Under the pieces are notes generated by a model. It was given only the letters and a program-made list of their open reading frames with translations, ran no database searches and was not told where the DNA came from. Both the position numbers and the translations under genes were made by a program. Positions 34,485-47,000 of a stretch of DNA of 64,000 nucleotides are shown here, one piece after another. Origin of the DNA: Heracleum sosnowskyi (lineage: Eukaryota > Streptophyta > Magnoliopsida > Apiales > Apiaceae). The stretch spans positions 2,227,001-2,291,000 of the forward strand of contig JAUIZM010000012.1 of assembly GCA_030848705.1 (NCBI GenBank). The letters are read 5' to 3'. Within the stretch, counting starts at the first letter, position 1, and each line of letters opens with the position of its first letter.

Positions 34485-35122
34485 TTTTATCTAAATATTC
34501 ATCTAATAACTAATATGAACTCCAAATCTCATCTACAATAATTTTTTTCCCCTTCAATTATCTTTTTATAGACTATTAAAATATTTTTCTTAATAGCAGT
34601 GAGAGTGGGGGTGTAATCGAGTCGAATACTGCCGGACTCGAGTTCAAACTCGATAAAACAATTCTGTCATGCTTGAACTCCAGCTCAAGTTTAATTGGTC
34701 CTCCAATTTTAACATTGAAACTTGACTCATAATGCTTGAAATCTTGAGTCGATTTAACTTATTTTGAAAAAAAGTTTGAATATAAACGGTTCGACTTGGG
34801 TTCAACTCGATAAAATATATGAATTATATAAAGTATTGAATATTTACTTTGAAATATATTTATAATTATTAAAAAAATTAAATATTAAAAGTTCGATTAG
34901 TCTCGCGAACATCAAGAAACGAGTAATTTAAAACTTGAACTTTGCTCGGTAAAGTAGTTAAATAGCAAAAACTCGAGCTCAGCACAAATACTATCAAACT
35001 GAATTCGAAAATCTTATTAGCTGAGATTGATTAACTCGAAAACTCGAATTGAACCTATTTAAAAAAAGTTGAATATGAACAATCCGGCTAAGGTTTGACT
35101 CGATAAAACATATAAATTAATA
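34485..35122 (+). repeat. 638-bp direct duplication, copy 2 (pair at 24581-25218)
   Basis: This has the same order and length as copy 1, with scattered substitutions such as TAATCGAGTCGAATACT for TAATTGAGTCGAACACT. It is non-coding. Confidence 0.85.
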
Positions 35123-35205
35123 ATATATTATTTAAATTATTATAGACTTTTTTATTTTTGAGTTGTTCTGCCGGATAGAGTAAATGTTAATTTTAACATA
35201 TTATA

Positions 35206-35994
35206 TCCTTATATATAATTTGAGTAAAGCAGTTAACGTGGTCTGACATGGTTTGGCGTGGTCGTCACGTGGGTCCCTAAAAAGAATTTTTATTAAAAAA
35301 GACTCTCATTTGTGATAGCAAAAAATGGATGGATAGTAAGAACATTCAAACAATCACGTAAACACACAACAAGAGAAACCTACAAAAATTTAAAGTCGGT
35401 AAACATAAACACAGCAAACCTAGGGGTAGACTGTTCCCAACTTTCAGTTTGAAGCATTAAACACCAAAGAGAGAAAAATTAAAAAATCTACAACAAAATG
35501 TATAGGAAAAGGTAAAATATATTGAGAAATCAACTAGAGGATCTAGAGTAGAAAAAAAAAATTAGATATACTAAACAATTTAATTTTACATTCAACAAAA
35601 AAACAATTTTTAATTTCTCTATAATTATGTGTGAGATAAAATTATTTACCAAAAAAAGTAAAATTTTAAAATAAAAAATATTATTGTAAAATATTTACAA
35701 ATAATTGTCAATAAATTATACATATTAAAATTTGATAAAAAAACACAAGAAATAAACAACCATCAATAAAATATAATGATATAATAAATATGTAATACGA
35801 ATGACATTTCAAAAAAATATACAATCAATATATTGTTAACTACATATTATTAACACTAAATATTATTAAAAGTTTAAAATTGGATTCTCACTTCAAATTA
35901 CAATTTGTAATATCTTTAAAAAATTGACGATATTATAAAATATGTATTATTTTATTTATAAATTATTCCGTGCTTCGCACGGGTATAAAGCTAG
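35206..35994 (+). mobile_element. Non-autonomous Helitron, same family as 30012-31497
   Basis: It starts TCCTTATATATAATTTGAG after an A and ends with the hairpin CCGTGCTTCGCACGG, then GTATAAAGCTAG, before a T. It is 789 bp with no coding frame. Confidence 0.78.
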
Positions 35995-36779
35995 TTTGTA
36001 ATAAATGTTTATTTTAATATGTTGTTGATGAGATTCGAACCTTAAACTTCTATGTAGCATAATTTTTAGTAATACATCTAGATGTTCCAATCAATTTGAC
36101 TTCAAAGACCTATCAGTATCGATTGTGATTGAAAATGATAACCAATATGAGTTGTGAACCAAATGATAAATTATACCTCATTTTGTTTATTATAGTTTAG
36201 TATATATTATAGTTGATTCAGAATTCATTAATTTGTACCATATATTTATAAAATTATATAACTGAGTAAAATACATGAATTTTGAGAAACATATATAAGA
36301 TAATTCAATTTGAGTTATAATTTAGGATTTCAATTATTTATGATGATTGAGTTGGAACATTTACTTACGTCAATATAACATGAACCCACTCTATATGAAG
36401 GGAAAAAAAGATGGAACCAGAAAATAGTTGTTTGAAAATTATATATATGCACAAGTCATTAATGTTGTCTAATCATTCTTACATTGATAAAAATAATCAT
36501 GTGTCGTTTATCATATAGATATTAGTTGAATATTACGAAATCTAATCAAATTTATAAGTATTTTATTCATGAAAACGATACGCAATATTACAAATTTACG
36601 ATAAATTACAAATATTATCATCTAATGTATTTTTAATTATAAAATTATTTTGATATATGAACAAATTCAGCGATAAATTATTTAATTAATATATGAACAA
36701 GTCTCAAAACCTGACAAGGGTACGTTCGTCATTCAAAGTAGTTACATTATTCGCCAACAAAATTTCTTACTACTATGCA

Positions 36780-36911
36780 CAACTCACACTTCTCATCTTA
36801 CACTATCAAACTTACGATTACACAAACCTCACGTTAATAAATCGACCTCCTCGCAAAAAAATTATTGACGTTTCTATGCAGGCCCGTGCCTTGCACGGGC
36901 TGTTACGCTAG
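36780..36911 (+). mobile_element. Helitron 3' end (plus orientation)
   Basis: The hairpin GCCCGTGCCTTGCACGGGC (36882-36900) is followed by TGTTACGCTAG at 36911 and then T. This is a textbook 3' terminus; the start was not located, so the left border given is nominal. Confidence 0.65.
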
Positions 36912-37090
36912 TATTCTTATTATACACACACACATACACACAATATTCAGCAGTTGCTTCTTTTCTAGTTCATATTATATGGATCAATCCACTCTCTCCA
37001 TATCAAATATACACCTCGTACACACACATACATAGTATTCATCATCTACTTTTCAATATCTTATCTTATTAACGGAATCTCAAAATCAAA

Positions 37091-37315
37091 GTGATAGTGG
37101 TTCATGGTCAAGGTGGGAGTGAAACTGAGAAGAACAAGATGTGGGATGTTGATGAAGATACATTTGATTCTACTGAAGATGTTGAATTTTTGGAGTTTGC
37201 AGAGCTTACACTTAATGAGCCTAAAATGGACAATAGGTTGATATCTAAATATGTTAATATTACAAATGTCATTTGTACCTGTATATGTTCCCGTACCCAT
37301 CTCCGCGCAACATAG
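37091..37315 (+). other. Unrecognised short open frame downstream of a Helitron end
   Basis: The 74-codon frame includes an acidic stretch (WDVDEDTFDSTEDVEFLEFAE), which is unusual in such AT-rich DNA. I recognise no family. It may be a captured exon or chance. Confidence 0.2.
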
Positions 37316-37757
37316 GTTAAGATGATATGAAAACAAGAATTTATGTCATGAAATCCTGTAATTTTTTAAAAAATTCCAATATCATTAATTATTTCAATAA
37401 TATATTATTTAAAATAAAATATTTATATATGCATATATTGTAAAATAATTAGTATACATTAATGAACATTAGTTATTAATGTGTTGAGGTATTAATGTAA
37501 TATTTAAGGAGATATTAATATGAAATAATGATTAATACATTAATGAATATTAGTTATTAATGTTATTAATGTGTTGATGTACAAGAAATTTGAAGACTAA
37601 ACTTTAATTCGATTTTTATCTTTTTAGAATATTAGATTATAAGTATAACGTATTTTAAAATATTATTTTATTAAAATTATAAATATAATTATAATAATAT
37701 TGATGATTAAATAAATCAAATAATTGTATACTTATAATCTAATATTGAAAAATTACA

Positions 37758-38000
37758 TCTATTACTATATATTAAACCACAACACACAAGAGCAAAAGTG
37801 CCACTTCTGTAAAGTTACAATTTTGCCCCTATTTTTTGAAAAATTACAAAAACGCCATTCCTTTAATATTTATGCAAAAAATAAATTATATTATGATAGT
37901 CATTAGAATTGAACATGTGACCTTCTACACTCAAACTTGCACCACAACCATTGTGCTACACTTTGTTTTGAGTTATTTTCAAAATCTTAATAGATAAATC
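37758..38000 (+). mobile_element. Helitron 5' end (plus orientation)
   Basis: It begins TCTATTACTATATATTAAAC after an A, followed by AGCAAAAGTGCCACTT and GTTACAATTTTGCCCCT, the same start family as the minus-strand end at 22304. A diverged second copy of the following few hundred bases appears near 38180-38500. The 3' end was not identified. Confidence 0.6.
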
Positions 38001-39085
38001 ACATAGATAAACCACATCTTCTCCCATCTTTTTTTTTATTATAGAGTAAATAAATATTGATTTATATTATTTCTAGAATATTACACAATATATAATTACA
38101 AAAAATATTTTTATCGATTGAGCATAATCTATAATTCTTTTTTGTCAATTTAAATGATTGATATATGTCATTTTGATACCTATGAATTTATAATTTTGCT
38201 CCTATATGTTAAAAAATTACTAAAAACACCTTCTTTTTTATATTTATGCAAATAGTAGATGAAATTATGTTATTGTTGAAAATCGAACCACTAACCTTCT
38301 CTGATCAAACTCATACCATAACTATTATAATATACGTTATTGTGAGTTTTCTTTAAAAATATTTTTAGATAAATCACATTTTCTCCTCTTCTACCATTTT
38401 TTAATTTTTACTTTTGAGTAAATAAAACGTTGGTTTATATTATTTATAGAATGCTGCATAGTATATAATTACAAAAAATATTTTAATGGATTGACTATAC
38501 TCTATAATTCTCTTTTACCATTTTAAATGATTGATATAAAAAATAAAATTATAAATAATATAAAATTATACATAAATGTAATTGAGTCCTAAAATTTTAA
38601 GAAATATTTAATTTTATTTATAAAATTATACATAATAAATTATTGTCTCGCATAATTTTTATGTTTATAAAATTTTAAATACGCGAGTCATATTAGAGAT
38701 TTTTGGTCGACTAACTAATTAGACTTTCAGCGATTTAAAAGTGTGATTGATCTAAAAACATAAATATTAAAAGAAACTAAAATAATTGAATTTATGTTTA
38801 AAAAAATGACAACTCCAAAAATAGGATTTATGTTGTATATATAAAAAATAACATAATTAATATTCAATATAAAATGAAAAAAGATATGTTTTTTTGAATT
38901 ATAAATATTACAAATTTGCAATAATTATTAGTAATGACCAATTAGACTATAACTCAAAGTATAGTAATATGAATTTTATATAGTATACTAAATTGATCAA
39001 ACAATCAACATAATATATGATGGTTGAGTTATAACATATATTTAGATCAACCGAAGATGAAGATTATTTCATCTTTGATGATTGA
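38001..39085. other. AT-rich non-coding stretch
   Basis: Apart from a diverged repeat of the Helitron 5' region (about 38180-38500) I see no gene, RNA or element border here. Confidence 0.4.
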
Positions 39086-39089
39086 AAGA

Positions 39090-39460
39090 AGAGAGAATCA
39101 ATTGTATTCATAAAAGTGTAAGTCTACAAAATGAAGTTCTAGGCTATATATACAAGAACCTAACCACTTTGAATAACAAACTTTCCCGCTCTTTGTAACT
39201 ATCTTGTGACTTAAAACTTTTTACAAAATATGTACATTTTAACTATATTATATCTCTATATCCCCCCGTCAAGCTGGACTTGGTGGCTGAACAACAAGAT
39301 GGAAGCCAAAAACTGTAACTTGCTGGAAGGAAGAGATTTGGTAAAGAGAACAGCCAGCTGCAAACAAGATTGAACATGAAAAATCTTGATGAAGTTGGCT
39401 GTAATATAGTCTCTAATGAGCCCGCAAAAATAAGACGTTTGATTAAACCAAAAAATTTCA
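39090..39460 (-). pseudogene. Copia retrotransposon 3' end (RNase H tail, PPT and part of LTR)
   Basis: On the minus strand a frame reads LIRDYITANFIKIFHV, then LAVLFTKSLPSSKLQFLAS and HQVQLDGGI before a stop. This is the conserved tail of copia RNase H (ADLFTKxL motif). A purine tract (GACGGGGGGA) and an LTR-like sequence with a TATATATAG box and a leader follow towards 39090. Only this 3' terminus survives; the rest of pol is absent. Confidence 0.7.
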
Positions 39461-39479
39461 TCTTAGATATTATGTTGAT

Positions 39480-40750
39480 GCAAAGTCATTAACGTCGTCT
39501 AATCATAATTTACATTGATCAAAATATTTGTAAAAATTCAAGTTGAGTTAAAAAAAATTCATATTATAAGATAAAAAATGTTTCAATTTACCAAAATTTT
39601 AAAATAAAACTTTGATATTGTGCAATAAATTTTAGACTAAAACTAAACATTTGAGTTTAAAAATGTAAAAATATGTATGTAATATATATAAAAAAATGAG
39701 ATATACACCGCAATGACGACTTTCATATAATATTAATAGTTTCATAATATGTTTTCGCCTTACGAATATATCGATTCTTTATAAATGTACTCTAACTAAG
39801 TTAAAATCACATTGCCTATGTTTTATATTGACAATTTTCAAAAATATTTATTTATTTTATACTCAAATGTTCAATTTGATAAAGTCCCGTTATCAAAAAC
39901 CATATTATTATATACTCAAAGGTTTAATTTGATAAAATTCCTATCACATCATCGAAAATCATATTAATATTTTAGCAATTAAATGTAATCATGCGATTAT
40001 TATCGTATGGATATTTATCCAAATTTTTATGAAATTTAATCAAGTTATAAAATATCTGGTTAATGTAATTGGTAAGCCATATTACAAAAATAATATTGAA
40101 ATATGAGATAAAATCAAAATATTATCATTTTTCGAATTTTAAATTATAAAATTATCTCAATATAATCGATCCTGCTGGTGTTTCAGGTAATTTATTAAAT
40201 TACCTACTTCTATTAGTTCTATGTGTACTATTGCTCCTTCATTTGAGCTTGCGTGATTGAGCAAATGGAAATGAAAAGCAAAAAATTTGTAGAAAAGCAA
40301 AGAATAGAGGTTTTCCTCTAAAAATTAAAATTATGAAAAAAACCCCTAAATTAAAAATAAATGGCTAAAGATTTAAAATATCCTCATATAAGGAGTTTAA
40401 AATATTCTTATATGAGGGAGGCCTAGAGTTGTCACCTAAGTAAGATGTTTTAGAACGACAAAAGTTATCAAGGAAGCTTAATGCCCGAGCGCCAAAGAAC
40501 CTTGTATTAAGAAATGATTTTGGCATGTCAAAATTGATTAAATATAAATAACTTGTAATATCTATTAAGAGAACCAATCAGTAACATCACTTGATATTAG
40601 GAAAAATGTTACCTGTGATGCTTTGAGTATGTGCTTTTGTTGCCAACAATTCTCAACATGAAACTCCGGTAAAGAGGGCAATTATGATTCTCCAAACTCA
40701 TCTTTAATATTGATACCTGGCAGGGGCGACAATGAAGAATCGAGAAATTA
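39480..40750. other. AT-rich stretch with no recognised gene
   Basis: Short frames only. I find no convincing repeat termini or RNA genes between the copia remnant and the AT-hook fragment. Confidence 0.4.
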
Positions 40751-40765
40751 ACTCAGTACACGGAG

Positions 40766-40980
40766 GTGGTGGTAGTGCAAATTCGTGATAATGAAAATCA
40801 TTTTTCTTTGCTGACTAATTTTTTGCTGCAACGATCTTATATATATCAGAAACGGAATGGCAGGTGTGGATGTTCAGGGCCTCCACGAAAGCGAGGGCGC
40901 CCTCCAATCGTCGTGACTGAGGAAGTTTCGGAGCAGCGGAGGTTGTCAAGGCAGATACTAAATGCCCAGCGCCCAAAAGG
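40766..40980 (+). pseudogene. Exon-like fragment with an AT-hook motif
   Basis: The frame contains GPPRKRGRPPIVVTEE, an AT-hook core (RGRP) of the kind that binds the minor groove, followed by a basic SEQRRLSRQILNAQRP segment. The frame meets a plausible donor at AAAAGGTGAGCT (about 40980). No start exon or continuation was found, so it looks like a stranded or captured exon. The parental gene is not recognised. Confidence 0.35.
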
Positions 40981-41049
40981 TGAGCTCTTGTCATACCATT
41001 CTACTGTGCCCTGGCATTGTCAATTTTGTCATGTTTGTTCTTAAAATGT

Positions 41050-41856
41050 ACCATGGCGCGCGTTTAGCCTATTGGTGAGCTGTCTTAGTCATAGGTCAGC
41101 TTATAAGAATGCATCTTAGTTCAGAGTAATTGAATCCCGAAAAAATGGTAACGGCATAAATGAACAGATACGCGATATGTACCCACATCAATCTAATACC
41201 AGTTATTTAAATTAGAGAATTTAAATATCGTAATATGACATTTTTGTTGATATCATCATTTCAATTTAGAAACAAGTGTCATACTGAAATCTGTGATTTC
41301 ACGGAGGAATTCTCCGTAAAATAATACAATTATAGTCGAAAAATAATTGAGAAAACGGAAGACTGAATAATGCAATTTGAAAAACAGGCAAAGTACACGA
41401 AACTTAGACCCCCTACTATTGGACATTAGCATGTTGCAGAAAGAACAAGCAAAATGATAGACCAAAATGAACCAACTAACTTAGTTTTGCAGATCCCTTT
41501 CTCATATGCCTTCTGAAATTCACTTTGAACCTGGAAACAAATTCACTTTGAATCTGGAACAGAGGTGATGACATTTGAATAAGTTTTACAAAGTAACAAA
41601 GAGGCAAGCATAACATTTAGTTTTCAACTTTTAAATGAACTTGTAGCATTGCAGGAAAGAATGACACTATAGAATGGTAACCTCCTTTCCATATTTTGAT
41701 TTTGAATTTTAACAATGCTCTATTTTGGTGTTTTATTTTCTTGTATGAGGAGGCAGTTCAGTCCTTCAGATAGTCTTGCACCAATCATTTTATTTATAAA
41801 TTATAATCACCCCAGACCACCACCACTCTATGTACCTCCAGACAAGGGTCTCAATA
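41050..41856. other. Intergenic stretch with no recognised feature
   Basis: I see nothing that can be supported here beyond short chance frames. Confidence 0.4.
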
Positions 41857-41910
41857 TCATTACTGTATACTCCCTCCGTAATGCACGCTCTCATTTATCA
41901 TTACTGTATA

Positions 41911-42108
41911 CTCCCTCCGTCCCCCTTGATTCTTAACATTTAGAGGGGCACCGAGTTTAAGAAGAGTGAAGAAAAGAGAAGAAAATGGGTAGGAAGTGGT
42001 GGGACTTATTGAAATTAATAAAGAAAAATATGTTATTTTAGGAAATTTTAAGAAATGAAGGGGACATTCCAAAAGGAAAATGTTTACAAATAAATGGGAC
42101 GAAGGGAG
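41911..42108. mobile_element. Stowaway MITE (mariner-type), TA target
   Basis: The left end CTCCCTCCGTCCC and the inverse complement of the right end (CTCCCTTCGTCCC) are the typical Stowaway termini, flanked by TA on both sides (41909-41910 and 42109-42110). It is 198 bp. Just left of it a 40-bp direct duplication repeats ATCATTACTGTATACTCCCT and the adjoining TIR start (41857-41881 and 41897-41921). Confidence 0.92.
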
Positions 42109-42369
42109 TACATGTTAAGTTAGACGTAGATTTTGAATTTCCACCTTTAATATATTTACAACCAAGCTTACATGTTTAGATGGAGATTATGATACTATGC
42201 TGATGGTAAACCATCATCTACCGTTGCTATAGCTACTGTATAAGAATAGGCTGCAATGTTAACTACTTTGATCCGAATAGGCTGCATGCTTGCATGCCGA
42301 TATTTTTTGATTAGCCAAGGATGCCAATAGTTATCGTGTACTTTACTGCTTACATTCTCCTTGAGGGAA

Positions 42370-43351
42370 CTTGACTAATTTCTCTGGTAAGCTGCAGTCA
42401 GTGACTAGGTTGCGACTCGGAACAATTCTATTTTTCAGGATCAATTCTGGCCTCAATTGGTAAACTTACTTCAAGTTGCATCTAACATGTTCAATAATTC
42501 AAGTAATCTTTCTTGGCTTCACAAGCTAACTAAACTTACTTCGTTAAGCCTTCATGATACTAATCTATATGCTGATATCCTACCTTCTCTTGCAAACGGC
42601 AAACCTAACCCAACTTACTTTAGGAATGCAAGTAATAATTTGGAGGTAATTAGCCTTTCTACTAACTACCGAACACCCTTTGAACAGAATCCGGTTGCAA
42701 TTCAAAGTGGGATTTTAATATACATAGACATAGCAATAATATGCTTCAAGGGAATCTCCCGGTTCCACCACCAAACAGCATGACCGGACCAATTCCACAG
42801 TGCATTGCGGATTCTTTGGAAGCCCTTGTTCTCCAAGGCAACAATATTTCAGGTACAATTCCTCAAACATACACAAAAGAATGCAACTTGAAGGTGACGG
42901 ACTTGAGTCGAAACCAGGTAACAGCAGAAGTCAAAGTCATTTTAATTGTAAAATGCTACAGATTTTGAATCTATCAAGTAATCAGATGAAACAGACTTTC
43001 CCCACTTGGTTGGGGACTCTTCTACGACTACAAGTACTAGTTCTGCATTCCAACATGTTTCATGGTGAAATTGGAAGTCCGAAAAATCCTTCAGAGTTCC
43101 CAATGCTGGGCATCATTGATATCTCTCATAACTTTTTAACTGATGCTTTGCATGTGAATTATATCCGGTCTTGGAACGCGATTAAGGTTTTCCATACAGA
43201 AATGGAACCATATATAAAGACAGACATTTACTTCGAAAAGATTAGTGGAAAGTACCCTCTCCAAAACAATGGCCTTTGCTTAGCTTATAATGTGGAGACT
43301 TTTTCTCCACTACTGACAGACACTACATCTTTCTTATCTGCAACGGGCTAA
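42370..43351 (+). pseudogene. LRR receptor-like protein (Cf/Ve type) pseudogene fragment
   Basis: Three reading frames together show leucine-rich repeats of the plant extracellular type. LTSLSLHDTNLYADILPSL occurs near 42540, SMTGPIPQCIADSLEALVLQ near 42780 and LQILNLSSNQMKQTFPTWLG near 42960. A region resembling the C-terminal LRRs and loop-out of Cf-9/Ve1-like receptors follows up to 43351. At least two frameshifts (about 42690-42740 and about 42900) break it, and no signal peptide, transmembrane segment or complete LRR set is present. It is a decayed fragment of a surface immune-receptor gene. Confidence 0.85.
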
Positions 43352-44020
43352 TGCTTCTAGTCAAGTGTCCAAGAGAAAGGCCAGTGAGTGCACACAAGAC
43401 AATCCAAGCCAAATGTTTTAAACAGTTTAGGTAACTATTACTCCTAATCAAAGGGAGAGACTAGTGACAGCTAACAGAGTTCTTATTTTTTTAGACCATC
43501 GTGTAACTCTTCAAACTGATTATTAAATCTTAAAGTTCTAAAAGATATTTCATGGTAATTAATCTGTCCCAAGTCCTAACAAGTATCATTAGTTTGGTTA
43601 TTTGTTTGATGCCATGAAATTGATTGGTAAGACCAGTTCTTCAAGACCCCGGCAACATTTACAGAGAGAACTAATATAATCACTTGCATAACTTAAGACA
43701 AAACATCCAGAAACGTAACATCATTCTTTCCCAGATATTGATAATATCTGCAGCAGTGTAGCCGTTTAAGAACCTTTATATATGAAGAAGAAGCAGCGGC
43801 ATCATGATTTGTTAACATACATCAGTAAGATCACCAATGATGCAAGACAAATATAGGAAATTATTGATTGTTATATAGTTAATGATTATACAGGGATATA
43901 AATAGGACCAAAACCTGTTGGTTAATAAAGTAAAACCATCCATCAACTAATAACATAATCTGTCAACAAGAAAAAAAAAAGACCAAAAAAAAAACTAGAA
44001 TCACATAGTCATTTCTGGAA
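43352..44020. other. Intergenic region and 3' flank of the SF3B1-like gene
   Basis: No gene is seen. The right part is the likely 3' UTR of the minus-strand SF3B1-like gene; A- and T-rich tracts occur near 43970-44000. Confidence 0.4.
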
Positions 44021-47000
44021 TTACACAAATATAGTCAGTTCCGGCCGGCTGTAAATTTTCCACTCCTCATCAACAAGTGTAGGATAAGCAGCCACCATTG
44101 CATCTTGAGCGCCAATGTAGAGTGAGTTGTAGAACTTCCAGTATACTTCTCTAACCTTTCTTGCTGGATGAAACAACCCCTGAAGATAGTAGTTAAGTAC
44201 AACAGCTGCGCCTAATGCAACCCTCATCCCTTCAATGGCTTCCATGACAGCATTTATGACATGCGGTGAAGTCTCAAATATGTTGGGCCAGACGTAGTTC
44301 ATCAAGTGAACCAAAGCATCCTCACATCCCAGACCAGCCACACCCAAAGCAATGTGCTTGACGGCTGATGCAGCGGTCTGCCGGTGAACCAGATCCCTGT
44401 CCATCAGAGCGTCTACAAGTAATGGAGTTACAGCATATATGTAATCTTTACCCATTTCACCAATGTACTCGAAAAGAAAGGAAAGGGATTTAAGAACACC
44501 ATTCTGCACATTTAGCTCAGGAACACGATACTCATTCATCAAGGCAGGTAAAACTGTAAAAGGAGAACAAGTTTCCGCAACTATAGCAATTGCCACAGTT
44601 GTGCAAACGCGATTCTGGCGCTCCTGAACCTTGAGATTGTTCAACAAGGTTGCCAGAACGTCTTGTGGCCCAATAGCTTTTGCAATGTACCCAAAAGTGT
44701 TCACTGTAGCCCGGCGAATTCCCTTTTTGTGGGCTTTGAGCAGCTCAAGAAGCTCAAAGCATATCCTCATCCACTCCCTTGAAGGAATAAACTCAGCTCC
44801 CCGATCAGCAATTCGACCAACAAGATCGATACAGTTCTCCTGAACCTTCTCATGCCGATTCCTCAAAATTGGGGTCAACCGCGGAAGCAAATCTTTGATT
44901 GGAGGAGTCATTTTAGACATACCAATACTATTCACAATTGCTTTTAGTGCTCCCAGTATTGATCCCAAGACTTCTGGATATTCTTCTCCCAAATACTCAT
45001 ACAAAACAACCCCAAGATGTCCCATAAGTTGCTCTTCCTGACATAGCTTCATGACCACTGCAACCCGGGTAATGAGATCTGCTGCATGCTGTCTAACCTT
45101 TACACCCTTGTTGTTCAGAAGCCACTTTATTGCACCACATATCTGGGGAAGGTAAGGCTTCACCCTCTTCCCTAAAGAATTTACAACTGCACCGACCCCA
45201 TTAAGCATCACATTAGTATCATCACTGGTCTGCTCTTGGAATGCATAAAGTACACCATCAATCAAAAGCTCTTCCATGCGAGCATCAATATCAGATGCAC
45301 CCAAATCAGCTACGAGCTTCTCGATCGTCTCCATGATCATTACCCTATACGGTTCACTCTCATCTTTAAGGTCCTCCATTATTCTTCCAACAATATCAGC
45401 AACTCCAACTTTGTTTCCTAGTTCAACAGTAGTCTCAACAAGCTGTTTATAATTTCTACGATCCAAAGCCATCCTTCGAACCCAAAAATTCCGGAAAAAT
45501 TCAGGCAATATTTCACTTCGAATGTAATCAGCCTCTACACCTTCAGTGCTCACACACTGCTTGACCACTTTTAACACAATCTTCTTCATTTCTTCATCGG
45601 GTGACTGAAACTCACGTATCAAGATAATCATGACTTCTTTGGTATAGTAACTTGCATATACCGCATCCATCAGTGGTATAAGGAAACCAATTGCCTTCAA
45701 AAAAGCAGCCAAGACTTTCCCACGGTGTGACCTAATACCCTTCCATAACGGCTTCAAAACTGAGTCAAAGCTCTCAATACCATACGGAGCAGAGGCCTCC
45801 GCAAGAGCTGCTAAAGACAGAGCCGTGATAGTTCTGACCTTCTGATTATCATCATTTAGACCATGTTCGATGATTTCTACAAGATACCGCAAGTGCGGAA
45901 GAACTGCACAGCCCATCAGTATAGCAATTTGCTGAACAATCTTAATACCCGTGTGACGAGCTTGCCATGACTTCTTACTTTGACATACAGCTTTTAAGAA
46001 TGGCAAAATGGCAGGTATTCCTAGTGCAGAAGCAACAACACTGAAGGCTCTTGCAGTGGTGTTCCTCACATACTCATCTGTGTTATCAATATCAGGACGC
46101 ATTGCAGCAATCATTGTGGCCAGGCCAGCTGCTTTGCTGAGATTGCATATAATTTCTCTTCCCTCTGCACGGGCATAATAGTCTTCATCAATTAATAAAG
46201 GCTCAATCACCACAAGGATTTTTTGTACATACGGACATACCAAGTCATCCAGTTTATATAATACTCTGTCAATGACCTTGACCAAAAGATGTCTCTCCTG
46301 ATCTTCTAAGGTGGGTTGCATGAGAAGCGGGAGGATTTGACTAAACAATTGGCCGGCACCAAACTCCCGAGCCTTTTCAGTAAGCTGCCTAAAAGCCATT
46401 TTACGCTGAGGCGGAGTTCCATTCTTCACCTTAAGCAACAATTTCATGATTTTTCGCTCTATGTGCTCATCACGAGACAGTTCTTCTTCATCTTGCTCAT
46501 TTAGCAAAGCTCCAAAGTACTGGTAATCTTCGAGCTTCATGAATGGCAAACCACCTGGCAATTCTTTTGGAACATCGAATTGCTGATCCCTATTTTCTTC
46601 AGGGATTGCATAAAGTGGAGTTCCCATCGGAGTGGGGGTAGCAAGTAGTTTCCTAGCAGGTGTTCTGATAGGCACATAAGAAGCCGGAGGATCCAAGATT
46701 TTATATCCTTTCTGCGGGAACATTGAGTCAAGATCTTCATCAGTCAGCGGGCGATTTCTATCTTCAATATCTCTCTCCCACCTCAACAAGTTAGACAGTT
46801 GAGCACTTTGCAAGTTAATAGCTCCGGGAGTTGGGGTAGCAAGTTCAACTCCTCCTACTGGGGTCACACCTGGTGTATAAGCTGCAGCAGCCATGGGTGT
46901 TGCACATCCCATGTTTACAGGTGTCTCATCCCACCTCGACCTCTGACGTTTTGGTGTAGGAGTTACTCCACCAGCATCCGAATCAACATCCCTACACGGG

